From Henckelia pumila (taxonomy: Eukaryota > Streptophyta > Magnoliopsida > Lamiales > Gesneriaceae): a stretch of 64,000 nt of DNA. The stretch covers positions 132,340,375 to 132,404,374 of the forward strand of contig NC_133121.1 of the NCBI RefSeq assembly GCF_033568475.1. Reading direction: 5' to 3'. The stretch's first letter is position 1. The number at the start of each line of letters is the position of its first letter. The translations under genes were made by a program, and so were the position numbers. Positions 32,088-42,182 of this stretch are shown piece by piece. The notes beneath the pieces were generated by a model that was not told where the DNA came from, ran no database searches, and worked only from the letters and a program-made list of their open reading frames with translations.

Positions 32088-33238
32088 ACCAGGGGAGTCC
32101 CGTTTTGCGTTTTTGCATTTCATTTTGTTTAGTTATTTGGTTGCGTTCTTTTGTTGTCTTGAATTGAGGACAATGTGTTGTTTAAGTGTGGGGGGGTGCA
32201 TTCATGCATTGCATTTCATTGCATCATTGTGTTTGTTGCGTAATTGCATATAGTTCATAAATTGTTTCATGTGTGTTTTGTGTGCATAAGTAAAGGATGA
32301 TGATTTCTAGCCTATGATGAGATAGTTGAAAAATTATGAATTTTTGAAATTTTTTTACTCTTGATTGGATATGAGAAACCGGAGGTTGTTTGTTGAATAA
32401 TTTAAGCACACATATTTAACCGGTGAAGTGTAGTAATGTATTAGATATTGTGGAGGTCTGTTGGACCATTGCACGACAATAGGTGTTGTGGAACATGATA
32501 GTTCTTGAATTTTGATGATTTCTTTGATGTGGCATATACTTTCTTGGGCGCACCTAAATTTTTGGTTTTTAAGAAGAAAATTAATTTTTGGAAACCAATC
32601 AACTCCATCCGGGTTGCGAGCGAGATTTATGAAATTCTATTCATCTTGTTTGTGGCTAAGTATGCGGATTACATGGGGTTAATCTTTTGAAAAAAAAAAT
32701 ATTTTGATTCCATTCGGGCTTGAAATATGAATGAAATTCTATTCATTATTTCATAGGTAAGTTTGCGGACCTAATGGGATTGTAGTTCCATCCGGGCTAT
32801 AGACGAGGGGATTGAAATTCGAATCCTATCTAGTTTTAGCTAAGTATGCGGGTAATTATTGGGACTTTTAAAATGTTGGGTCCAAAATCCAACGGTGCGT
32901 AATTATTCTTAAGGAAGTTGTGTTGTGTTGGAGGATTGTTGAGAGGAGAGGTCTGGATTGTGAGGCTTACACTGAATTGTTATAGGTCGGCAAACAGTTT
33001 TGAAACTTGTCTTTTGAAGTTGCATGTAACTGGGATAACATGACACACACACACGTTCGCATTCGACTGAAGGTGTATCATTGACGATTGAGAATAGCTA
33101 TGAGCTTGTTTTAGATAAAAGTGATTTTCTCTGAGGCTATGATATGCGTGATTCGTCCTTGCTTATGTGTTTGTTCTGTTTCATTTTGTTTTTGCATAAC
33201 TTGCTCGAGGGCGAGCAAGGATTAAGTGTGGGGGTATT
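32088..33238 (+). other. Athila 3' non-coding region with polypurine tracts
   Basis: It contains GAGGACAATGTGTTGTTTAA with AAGTGTGGGGGGG at about 32183, and a second AAGTGTGGGGGTATT directly before the LTR at 33224-33238. The latter is the likely plus-strand primer. The two tracts bracket about 1 kb of non-coding DNA with repeated 'CCATTCGGGCT...GCGGA' words. Confidence 0.65.
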
Positions 33239-34601
33239 TGATAGTTGTGTTTTTATTGCATTTGTTAGTGTCATTTTTGTTGTTGTTTTGCATTAGTTGC
33301 ATGTTTTATTTTTTGCATTTTTTTAGTTTTGCATTTTTCGTGTTTGCATGATGAGATTCTCGTTTTTGTGGTTAGGTCGCATATTTTGGCGGACTAGGAT
33401 GGAGCTTTGAAGCAAGGGAAATGCTGGGAAATTCTGAAGATTCCTTCACCGCTCGATCTGCAGGATGTTGCAGATCGAGCGGGAGCCTTTACATGGAGAC
33501 AGTAGCTTTGGGAGTTTTGTGCCGCTCGATCCGCAGAAGTTCACCGATCGCGCGACACGCATTTACGCCAGGCAGAGAGTTAGTGATTTTCACGTTGCTC
33601 GATCCGCAACATCCTACCGATCGAGCGGGCGTATTCTGTCGGAAAAAAAAATATTATTTTTGGTAACTTTGTTATTTTAGTTCCTAGCCTTTATTAGACT
33701 TTTATTCCGATTTTGGGGGATCATTATGAGACTTTTGGGAGATTACTTTGGAGGCTAGGTTTTATTCTTGAATTCTTAATTTTGAGTTTTCTTCTTTCCT
33801 TCGAATTTTTATGACTTTAGTTATGAATCGTTGTAGCTAAGCTTTTATACTTGGTTGAGGGAGACGAAACCTTGATGTATTTTATTCATGAGATTCGATT
33901 CGTAGTGTTTAATCTTTATTAAGTATCAATCTTTGATCTGTTTTATTTTTATGTTTGTTTGCGAGATTTTAGGATTGGCCATCTTAGGATTTTGTATTGT
34001 AAGCGATAGCTAAATTAGAATTCAAATCCTTAATTGTTTGAATAAACTAATTTGCAAAGCAACTACGTGTGATAATTTTTGCTGTTGAATTTATTATTTC
34101 GTAGGATCAATTATTGACTAGGCTAAATACAACCACTGGTGTTTGTGTTGTCTAGGTTCGTCAGTTTTACTAGTTGAATGCTACCGTGGATTTAAATCTA
34201 GATTGCTGTTATCGGGTTAATTTATTGATAAGGGTTAATTTAGAATGCTGTTTTCTAATTAACTAAAATTACGGTGAAACAGGAATTGAATTTTCAATGA
34301 CGAATATTTAATAAGATTAATTATTTTTAGAGAATCGATGATTGAATGAATGAATATCAAGGGTGTAGTCGACCGATACCAAGTCTAGTCTCCTATTGAC
34401 TTTCTCCAGTCTTTTATTTAATTTTACATGTTAGTAAATTTTAATTGTTTAAAAGTTTTAGTAGTTAATCTCAACCTCAAACCCCCATTTTTTTTATTTA
34501 TTAAGAACACACTGAATTTTCCTTTTCTCGTGGTAATGATTCCTACTCATACTACTACATTATTTGTTTATCTGATTGAGTCGGGTAATTTGGGCATGAC
34601 A
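33239..34601 (+). repeat. 3' LTR of the Athila-like element
   Basis: It begins TGATAGTTGTG straight after the polypurine tract and ends at about ...GGGCATGACA. Beyond that, copia RNase H coding sequence starts. The right end is inferred from this switch; no second LTR is present for comparison. Confidence 0.65.
33449..33630. repeat. Three-unit hairpin repeat array inside the Athila LTR
   Basis: Stems are at 33449-33483 (CCGCTCGATCTGCA / TGCAGATCGAGCGG, fully paired), about 33519-33557 (partly decayed) and 33594-33630. They are homologous to the spacer array at 30271-30530, with several paired base changes. Confidence 0.85.
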
Positions 34602-34608
34602 CGATTAA

Positions 34609-34915
34609 GCGCTACCATGCTCAACTGCTTTGGATGCAACAACAGTTGAGAGACTATGGAATCGAAGCCAAAGAGTCTCCTATCTTCTGTGACAACACCA
34701 GCACCATCGCCATTACATACAATCCTATTCTCCATTCAAGAACTAAGCACATCAAAGTCAGACATCACTTCATCCGAGATCATGCGCTCAAAAAGAACAT
34801 TCACCTGGAACACATCTCAACCGAACAACAAGCAGCGGATATCTTCACTAAACCGCTTTCAGAGTCTAAGTTTTCTTACTTTAGAAATATATTAGGACTT
34901 ATTGAATTACCCTGA
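34609..34915 (+). pseudogene. C-terminal fragment of copia Pol (RNase H)
   Basis: The frame reads RYHAQLLWMQQQLRDYGIEA, then IFCDNTSTIAITYNPILHSR, TKHIKVRHHFIRDH and STEQQAADIFTKPLSESKFS, and stops after GLIELP. These are the standard C-terminal RNase H motifs of Ty1/copia polyproteins. Everything upstream is missing. Confidence 0.9.
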
Positions 34916-35384
34916 TAATATTATTACTTCAGTTTAAAGTTTCAAAATTTTGCAGTTTTGTCCTAACCCGAAACTGATTTGTCTTAGAACAGTTTACTGT
35001 CTCGCTGTGAATAAACCGAAACCGGGTTTATGATTATTATCTCCATTTACAAATACGCATAATTTTAGGGGGAACTTACTTAATCTTTTTCGAGTTTGGT
35101 TTCACTTTTTGCAGTTGTGTCTTAAACCCTAAACTGCTTCTTGAAAAATCAGTTTAGCAACCTTTTTGACTAAATTGAAACTGGAATTATTGTCTGTTGT
35201 TTATATGCAACTTTTTAGGGGGAACTTACTTACTTTTTTGTGAGTTTGTCTTCATGTTTTGTAGATTCTATTTGCAGCAAATTAACAGGAATGAAAAGAA
35301 CACAAGATAGTAAAAATAATTTTTTTTTTGTTATTCAAACTCTCCCTTAACAATGGCGATTTCTACTTAATACAACCGAAAAAA
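34916..35384 (+). other. Copia 3' non-coding region
   Basis: Two similar blocks (TTTTGCAGTT-TGTCYTAA..., TTTTTAGGGGGAACTTACTT near 35066 and 35214) form an imperfect tandem duplication of about 150 bp. Each contains a purine-rich AGGGGGAACTT tract. Confidence 0.6.
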
Positions 35385-35810
35385 TTAGTCACAATTTCGG
35401 TACAGCCTCATCCTATCAAAAACTTCAAGACTCCACTCCAACATCCATGCTTGAAGAGGGGCTTGAGCTGGATCCATAAGCTCATCAGTAGCTATACGCC
35501 TAAGAGTGTTATACTCCTTACTGAGCATTCTATAGAGAATGTTAGCATCAGTACAAATCAGCTTAGGATCAGAGATGTCAAGAGCTATCATGTAGTACTT
35601 CTCCCGAGTAGCAATCTCTTGTGCATCTTCATACTTTCTTGGAGGCAGTGGAGCATGCTGAAACATGCGCAGCTCCTCCATCTTCAGCCAGACTTTTATC
35701 ACCTTTTTAAACACTCTGTCTTCTATTGCTTGCTTTTCTTGCTCTAGTTTGTGTTTGCAAGAATCACAGTACAGGTGACCATGGACCAGTTGAGGAACTC
35801 GGTTATCCAT
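35385..35810 (-). CDS. Antisense ORF in the copia 3' region (141 aa)
   Basis: This is an intact ORF on the strand opposite to the retroelement, between RNase H and the 3' LTR. It starts MDNRVPQLVHGHLYCDSC and has one CXXC pair (CDSCKHK) followed by a charged, probably helical stretch (KLEQEKQAIEDRVFKKVIKV). Later it reads REKYYMIALDISDPKLICTD. I recognise no family. A TATAAATA box lies about 40 bp upstream on the same strand. Extra antisense ORFs in this position are known from some Ty3/gypsy lineages (Tat/Retand). I am less sure of precedents in copia. It could be transcribed against the retroelement RNA. Confidence 0.5.
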   Translation of the reverse strand: MDNRVPQLVHGHLYCDSCKHKLEQEKQAIEDRVFKKVIKVWLKMEELRMFQHAPLPPRKYEDAQEIATREKYYMIALDISDPKLICTDANILYRMLSKEYNTLRRIATDELMDPAQAPLQAWMLEWSLEVFDRMRLYRNCD

Positions 35811-35849
35811 CTTTATAACTTATGGAATGAAATGATTTCTGTGTTGAGT

Positions 35850-35857
35850 TATTTATA
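35850..35857 (-). promoter_or_regulatory. TATA box for the antisense ORF
   Basis: On the minus strand ACTATAAATAACTC lies about 40 bp before the ATG at 35810, a spacing that fits a short 5' leader. Presence of the motif is seen; promoter activity is inferred. Confidence 0.4.
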
Positions 35858-36140
35858 GTTTACTCAAATAGAAATTAGAGGGAAACTTGTGTCCTTTTTC
35901 CCGCTTTCATGTACTCATATTTATTTTAAAATTTTTAACTACGTTGCCATGTCATTCCTTGCAGTTGATGAGCAGAATACTCAAACCAAACTGCATCTCA
36001 AAGAACCGCCTTTGAAGATATCTCCAGTGCCTTTATTGATGCTTTATCAAAAAGGGTGAAAATGATATCAGTTTATCAGTGGAGAAGATAAAGAGATGAT
36101 ACCAGTTTATAGTTTTGATAAACACCAAAAAGGGGGAAAT

Positions 36141-37340
36141 TGTTGGGAAATTAAGTTTCGGTGTTTACAAAGCATAAACTGATATCAACCGGACTCAAAA
36201 CTGCTCAACCGATCGCTCAACCGACTCCAAGTAAACTGCTTATGTGGCCAAAGAAATCGCTCAACCGGACTCAAAACTGCTCAACCGATCGCTCAACCGA
36301 CTCCAAGTAAACTGCTTACGTGGCCAGTAGAGTCTCTCAACCGGATCCAAGCATAAACTGCTTACGTGGCCAGTAGAGTCTCTCAACCGGATTCCAAGTA
36401 AACTGATCTATCAGTTTAGTGCCTAAACTGCCTCGTCAACTGGAACCGAGAGAAGCCGCCTAAACTGCCTCATCAGTTTAGTACCAGTTTTGGGTGCCTA
36501 AACTGCCCTACCAGTTTGAAGACCAAACTGCGTCTTCTTCAAACTGACAGCACTTTTCATCCGTACTCTTACACATGCCCAGAAGTCAGCGCTTCGCCTG
36601 AAATCGCGGATGTCAGCTACAAAGATCGTCCATGAGAGTGACAAATCATAACGGGAACAAGTTTGAAATACTTATTTGAAGATTAGCTGAAATTGTTACC
36701 GTTCGAATCCAAGTCTATAAATAAGAGATCAAGATCGATTGCAAAAGGACGAGACCTAACAATAAAAGTGCAAAAACTCTGCAGATTTGCAAACAAACTC
36801 TTACTGCGAAATAGACTACACGATCAAAGCAAAAAACACTTGAAGTGTTATTCTGATCATTTGGGATCAATTTGCGTGAGTTGTATCTTATCAGTTTCAG
36901 CACCAGTTTAGACTGAAACTGAAGTGTAAATCTAGGAGTTCTTATTTAGGCAGTGTCTAAGTCCTAAACCGGATCGGGGTCTTACAACTGCTTGTAATTC
37001 TCAAAGTCTTATAGTGATATCCTTTCGAGGTGGAAGAAGGGGTGACGTAGGAGTGACTGAAATCTCCGAACATCCAGAAACAATCAGTGCGTCATTTCAG
37101 TTTACCAACCAGTTTACCTTGGCAGTTTCATCTTGCATAAACTGGTTTTACATAAGTGTTCTAATCTGTATTTTGGCATAATTCCGCACAATCTTTGTTT
37201 GCCAAAATACATCGGACTTCAAGATAAAATCAAAAATTCATCCCTAAACCGATAAATTTCTACAGCTAACTCAGAAACTGTTTTAGAGTGTATTCAACCC
37301 CCCCCCCCCCCCCCCTCTACCCTCTAAACCGATCCTAACA
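36141..37340 (+). repeat. 3' LTR of the SIRE-like copia remnant
   Basis: It begins TGTTGGGAAATTAAGTTTCGG after AAAAAGGGGGAAAT and ends CCGATCCTAACA. It is shorter than the 1.73-kb relatives. It has internal tandem duplications of the AAACTGCTCAACCGATCGCT block (36195-36390) and an 18-base C run at 37298-37315. Confidence 0.88.
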
Positions 37341-38159
37341 AATAACAATAATTTCATAATTCCCAACTGCATTCTGGTATGTTATCTCTTCAATTACTTG
37401 TATGTACGTCAATATCGTTAATAATCGATGTATTTGTTGTACATCCTCTTTTTTTTTTATTTATTGTTTTTTGAAATCTAATGATCTCTTTTTGCTTACA
37501 ATGTTTTCGTTACTGAAATTTTTGATTGAATTTTAAATATCTTGAATTACAAATGTTAATATTCCATCTTTTAAACTGTTTTGTCTATTTTGAGAGTAAA
37601 TGCATATTCTTCTTTATTTGGTGTATCTAAATTAATACTTATGGTATATTGAAGTGTTATCGACTTGTCGTCCTATACGTAATGCAGATTTTATTAATAA
37701 TTTTTAATCATTATAATTGTAAAAAAAATTATTTATATACCTTGATGATAGATCGAATCGATATAATCTTCAACACGGGGCAATATTTTCAAACAATGTA
37801 AATGTTGCTTCAGTGTCATCATATATTCACATTAACAGTTTAAGATAAAATATTTCAATATATAACTCATGTAAGCTTATAGATATAATGTTTAAATATA
37901 TTTTTACTTTGGCACAATATTAATATCGAATTTTATACAGTTATTACAATTTGGGTTTTCCATTGTTTTGCTGATTGATCTTGAGAAATTACTACATGCT
38001 TCGTGTCATGGATTTATCTTTTTTTTTTTTTTTATCTCATGTATGTATGTCTTGAAGCAATATAATTTGTTATATATTTATTAATAAGTAATATACAGTA
38101 ATGAAATTAAATCTTGATTTTGTAATTTCTTATTTCATGTTCAATAAATGTTAAAAATT
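37341..38159. other. AT-rich intergenic DNA
   Basis: I see no gene or repeat that I can name. Confidence 0.5.
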
Positions 38160-38914
38160 TTAAAAAGAAAAATTACCTTCAAAACATGTATTTTTAAGTC
38201 ACAAAAAGTCATAATCGATTTATCCATCTCCATATCTTGTAAAAATATTCATTCATTAATTGAAAAATCATATCATAAATAATTGTTATACTTTTTAGCC
38301 TTTATGATAAGGAAACATAGTTAACTTTTAAAATTTTAATGTTTACATATATGGTATGAGTGTGTTAGCCGATGTGTTCTTTATTTATATTTTGGATTAA
38401 AACTTGACTCTATTTGAATTGATTTATTTCAACACCGGTATGTAATTTAATTCAAATATATATTTTAATAATGTTTATGAATCAGATATTTCTAATATAT
38501 AATTATGAACTCATGATTTAAATATTTAATACAATAGGTCCTTACACAAATTTTGCAAATGTCGTTGTTTTGAGCTGAACCTTTCCTAATTTTTGTAAAG
38601 ATTTATTTATAAAAAATTAAAAAATTTACCTTCAAAACATGTAGTTTTAAGTTACAGAAATCCATAACCAGTTTATCCATCTTCAACTCTTGTAAACATA
38701 TTTTTTCGCTTATTGCAAAACCATCTCATAAGTTTTTTTTTTTTGTTTTTTTTACGATTTTTAGCTTTTATGATGAGGAAAAATAATTATTTTTTTTAAT
38801 TTTAGATTTTACATATATGATATGTGTGTGTGTTGGTGTGTTTTTTATTTATTATTTTATATTAAAACTTGACTCCACTTAAATTGATTTATTTCAACAT
38901 TGGTGTTCAATTTA

Positions 38915-38957
<43 letters not shown>

Positions 38958-39030
38958 CATTTACAAATCTGATATTTTTATATATTTATGAACTCATTAT
39001 ATAATTATTTAGATAGGTCCTTACATAAAT
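38160..39030. repeat. Direct tandem duplication, unit about 450 bp
   Basis: The block starting AAAATTACCTTCAAAACATG at about 38171 is repeated from about 38620 with many substitutions. It keeps the order TTATCCATCT..., CTTTTATGAT-AGGAAA, AAAACTTGACTC..., TAGGTCCTTACA-AAATT. The second copy has gained an (AT)n run at 38918-38952. It is an old duplication and non-coding. Confidence 0.8.
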
Positions 39031-39641
39031 TAAAATGCGTAAGATTTTTTTTTTTGTAAAAATATGTTCATTCAGTCTACAAACAAATAAAAACTAAATA
39101 TATTTTGTTGTTTCAATCTTTTAAAAAACTGGATATTATTTAATTAATATTTTGTGGATTTTTTTAAAAATATTTTGAAAAAAATATGTTCAATTCATCT
39201 TAAAAGAAAATAAAAATCAAAATTGGTATTTCAATATTTTTGAAAACTGGATCCCTATCTAATATGCACACACTTTGTCAATTTTGATCTTATCATAATA
39301 ATTAATTTACAAAAACATCATCGCATGATTTATCAAGTGTGTACAAACCAAGGACAAAATTGAAAATATACAATGAAAATTTTTGATATTGGTTCACACT
39401 TTTATAATTGGTATAGATTAATTTCCTTTCAACGCTTTTCATAAAAAAAGAATAATAATAATAATTAAAAACAAATCTCTCCAACACTCGTATGATTTTC
39501 AAATTAACTAGTTGTCTGAAAATGTAATATTTCTCCTCCAACATTTTAATATTCTCAAAATTTGTCAATTTTAACCCTATGTTATTTGGTTAATTTTTGG
39601 CAAGTTTAATCATTTTTCACCTGTTTTTGATAAAGTTTTAA
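39031..39641. other. AT-rich intergenic DNA
   Basis: Nothing is recognised. TTTAATCATTTTTCAC at about 39605 recurs at about 39950, just beyond the adjacent foldback element. Confidence 0.5.
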
Positions 39642-39944
39642 GGGAAAATAAATTTTTTGGTCCAATAACTTTACCTCCTTTGGATTTTGGTCCATTAACT
39701 TTTCCGATGTGAGTTTTGGTACAACAACTTTGCATTTTCAGTGTTTTTTGGTCCAACTGCATCCGTGTCAGCCTCTGATTGGTCCACGTCATTATTTTGG
39801 ACCAATCAGAAGTTGACACGTATGCAGTTGGACCAAAAAACACTGAAAATGCAAAGTTAGTGCACCAAAAAACTCACATCGAAAAAGTTAATGGACCAAA
39901 ACTAAAACATGGACAAGTTAATGGACCAAAAAACTTATTTTCCC
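39642..39944. mobile_element. Foldback MITE, Mutator-type
   Basis: It runs from GGGAAAATAAATTTTTTGG to the complement CCAAAAAACTTATTTTCCC. The two halves pair over almost their full length (GTGTTTTTTGGTCCAACTGC / GCAGTTGGACCAAAAAACAC). The flanks AAGTTTTAA / AAATTTTAA are a 9-bp target duplication with one mismatch. The apparent ORFs on both strands encode the same repeated peptide because of the fold and are not genes. Confidence 0.85.
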
Positions 39945-40190
39945 AAATTTTAATCATTTTTCACAAAGATTCGAGAGTTTTAATATTACAAATACACACG
40001 TCAGCACTACATTAACATCGTATTAATTGGTGCCACATTAGGGGAGAAAAAAAGACTCAAATTGTCCAAGAATAACCAATATAGACTAAATTAAGAAGTA
40101 AGGCTGAGCCAAAATTAAGAAGTAAGGCTGAAATTTAACCATATATACGATTAAAATCTGGAAAAAAAAAAAAGCAAAAAAAAAAAGAAC

Positions 40191-40465
40191 TGTTGAAAAA
40201 TATTATTATTATTAATATTATGTTGAATATTGAATGTTGAATGTTGAATATTGAGTTGTAAAATGTGGAAAATTAGTGTGTGATGATGTAGATGATGATG
40301 TATTTATTTTTGGACTAATCTCAAATGTGGATCTATAAATAGGTCTTCATTTGTGATGAAAAATACAATTGAGTTGAGAGAAAAATATTATAAAGTGTAG
40401 AGTTTGATATATTTTGAGTTTTGGAGTTTTTACTTTTTACCGTAAATTTTTACTTTTTCACAACA
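40191..40465 (+). repeat. 5' LTR of the copia element
   Basis: A TATA box (CTATAAATAGG) is at about 40332-40342. TGAATATTGAATGTTGAATG repeats occur near the start. The sequence after it, CGTTATCAGCACGA, is the common primer-site region of this copia group. Confidence 0.92.
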
Positions 40466-40740
40466 CGTTATCAGCACGATCGCTCGAAGATTTTCGACGC
40501 TCCAAAACACAAAGAGAAGATAAAAATATTCAACATGTAAGAATTTTTATTTTACTGTTTATATATTTTTATTGTGTATATATTTAATATATAATATCAT
40601 GTTATGAAAAAAAATAAGTTTTTTTTCAAAACTTGTTATAAATCCTGGGAGGATATTAAGACGACATCCCACACTCCCGGTAAGGGATACGACAAGTATA
40701 AAAGCCTCTAAGATTTTTAAACAATAACTTGATATATATT

Positions 40741-41050
40741 TATTATGTATATATATATTAACTATATTAATATATAATTTCATGTTATTATATAAAAGGT
40801 TGTCTATGACACTGACCTTATAATAACGTGATATGATATATATTATTGTGTATTTATATACTAACCATATTTGTATAATCTCATGTTATTATATAAAAAG
40901 TTGTCTACGACACCGATCTTATAATAATGTGATATGATATACTATACCTGACTTTATACTAACTATATTGGTATAATTTCACAACATTATATAAAAGGCT
41001 GTCTACGACACTGACCTTATAATTTCACAACATTATATACATAATTATTT
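40741..41050 (+). repeat. Three ~100-bp tandem repeats in the copia leader
   Basis: The units share ATTATATAAAAGG-TGTCTA-GACACTGACCTTATAAT at about 40788, 40890 and 40986, with AT-rich linkers. They lie in the predicted leader intron. Confidence 0.8.
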
Positions 41051-41129
41051 AATTATGATTATCATTATATGCATTGCATCATTATCACAAATTTTTATTC
41101 AACACATAATCATTTTTCTTACCCTCAAC

Positions 41130-41173
41130 GGTCACAAACGGTAACAAACGGCTAAATCTTTGCCCTATAAATA
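41130..41173 (+). promoter_or_regulatory. Putative promoter of the leader microprotein gene
   Basis: GGTCACAAACGGTAACAAAC followed by TATAAATA (41166-41173) is closely matched upstream of the second microprotein copy at 63307-63363. The TATA box lies 98 bp before the ATG, against 89 bp at the other locus. Confidence 0.5.
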
Positions 41174-41263
41174 TGTTCACTCAAACTCATTTTCAATCAC
41201 ACCAAATTCACTCTTTCTCTCAAAATATTTTCTCCTCGGTATTTTTTTTCGAAAAAGAAGAAG

Positions 41264-41437
41264 ATGGAGTTTTTGACCTTTCTAAGGCTATTTTTCATAA
41301 CGACTATGATCATCATGCTCACGAGTTTTGTACTCACCGGCGATTTTCCACCACAGATTTTTTATCTATTTATATACGCACTTGTAATTTTCGTCCTTCC
41401 ATTATTTTGTATTATCATACTAATAGAAATTAACTAA
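41264..41437 (+). CDS. Two-TM microprotein (57 aa) in the copia leader
   Basis: This small ORF starts after GAAGAAG and encodes a very hydrophobic peptide. A first membrane segment is at residues 6-25. A hinge GDFPPQIFYLF follows, then a second segment ALVIFVLPLFCIIILI and a short polar tail EIN. It shares its layout with 63445-63609: GxxPPxxFYLF, LVxFVLPLxC and I-rich end. The two align without gaps over the last 32 residues, with 19 identical and most others conservative. I know no named family. Its own TATA box and its position between the LTR and gag suggest either a captured host gene or an undescribed leader ORF of this element group. Confidence 0.6.
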   Translation: MEFLTFLRLFFITTMIIMLTSFVLTGDFPPQIFYLFIYALVIFVLPLFCIIILIEIN

Positions 41438-41468
41438 TAAAATGCATTGTTATTTTTCTAGTACCATC

Positions 41469-42000
41469 ATGTCAAATTTGGCAAAACTTAAATTCGTTGC
41501 TCTCGATATCACTAGAAAAGAACAACGAATTGTTAATAAGAAATCATCAATCCCGACCCACTGGATCAACGACATTTCCTGAAGCAAATGTCGTAATGAA
41601 AAATGAAAACCAAAATCAAAGGCATAAACAAGATTTTGGTCGTGGTCGAGGAAGTGGATGTGGTCATGAACGTGGATGTAAAAATAATCGCGGTCGTGGT
41701 TACGGCCATGGATATGAAAATAATCGAGATAGTTACTTCAATAATTAATCTCAAAAGAACGTCACGAACCACCCAAAAGGGCAGCATGAAAATATGAGTG
41801 AAAATAAAAATCATTCAAAAAGATATGAGAGTGCTTATTATAAATGTGGCACTCCAAGAAATTGGTCATGTACCCCCGAGCACTTATGTAAGCTCTTTAA
41901 AGTATCGATAAAGGGGAAAGAAAAAGAGACCAATTTTGTTGAAATCAGTAACCATTTAAGTGGTTCAACTTATTTCAATGCTGCCGATTTTTTCAAATGA
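41469..42000 (+). pseudogene. Copia Gag with capsid deletion
   Basis: The start MSNLAKLKFVALDIT is the usual Gag N-terminus of this group. It then jumps, in another frame, to LEKNNELLIRNHQSRPTGS, which in intact relatives lies more than 150 residues later, so most of the capsid domain is lost. An Arg/Gly-rich part follows (DFGRGRGSGCGHERG). A TAA at 41746 and a decayed zinc knuckle (YYKCG...HLCKLF, first Cys replaced by Tyr) precede the final TGA. Confidence 0.8.
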
Positions 42001-42182
42001 TTTCGAGAACATTGATTAATATATTGGTGGGACTAGAATGTAACATGCTATATTTTTCATGCATTCTTATGAAACATGATATATTTTGCATATATATATT
42101 ATCCTTGATTTTTCTTTATTATATTTTTGTGAAGTTTGATATGAAAATGCTATGAGCAAACATGGAAATAATATCATGGAAA

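Larger units (their letters stand above)
27641..34601 (+). mobile_element. 5'-truncated Athila-like Ty3/gypsy element
   Basis: It starts within the reverse transcriptase, then has RNase H, integrase, a spacer with hairpin repeats, an extra downstream ORF, a non-coding stretch with AAGTGTGGGGG tracts, and a 3' LTR. A long spacer and extra ORF after pol are typical of the Athila lineage. Its right end abuts copia RNase H sequence, so it probably inserted into that element. Confidence 0.85.
34602..37340 (+). mobile_element. 3' part of a copia element (SIRE-like family)
   Basis: The C-terminal RNase H, a long 3' non-coding region with an antisense ORF, a polypurine tract and a 1200-bp 3' LTR remain. 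The LTR belongs to the same family as the gag-only element at 10648-16274. The 5' part is lost at the Athila LTR boundary. Confidence 0.8.

Noticed and set aside
39610..40015. ORFs on both strands encoding a similar VNGPK-type repeat peptide
   Set aside because: They arise because the foldback MITE is an inverted repeat, so both strands read alike.
41173..41433. 86-codon ORF in another frame over the microprotein
   Set aside because: The frame is not kept at the 63-kb copy, whereas the 41264 frame is.
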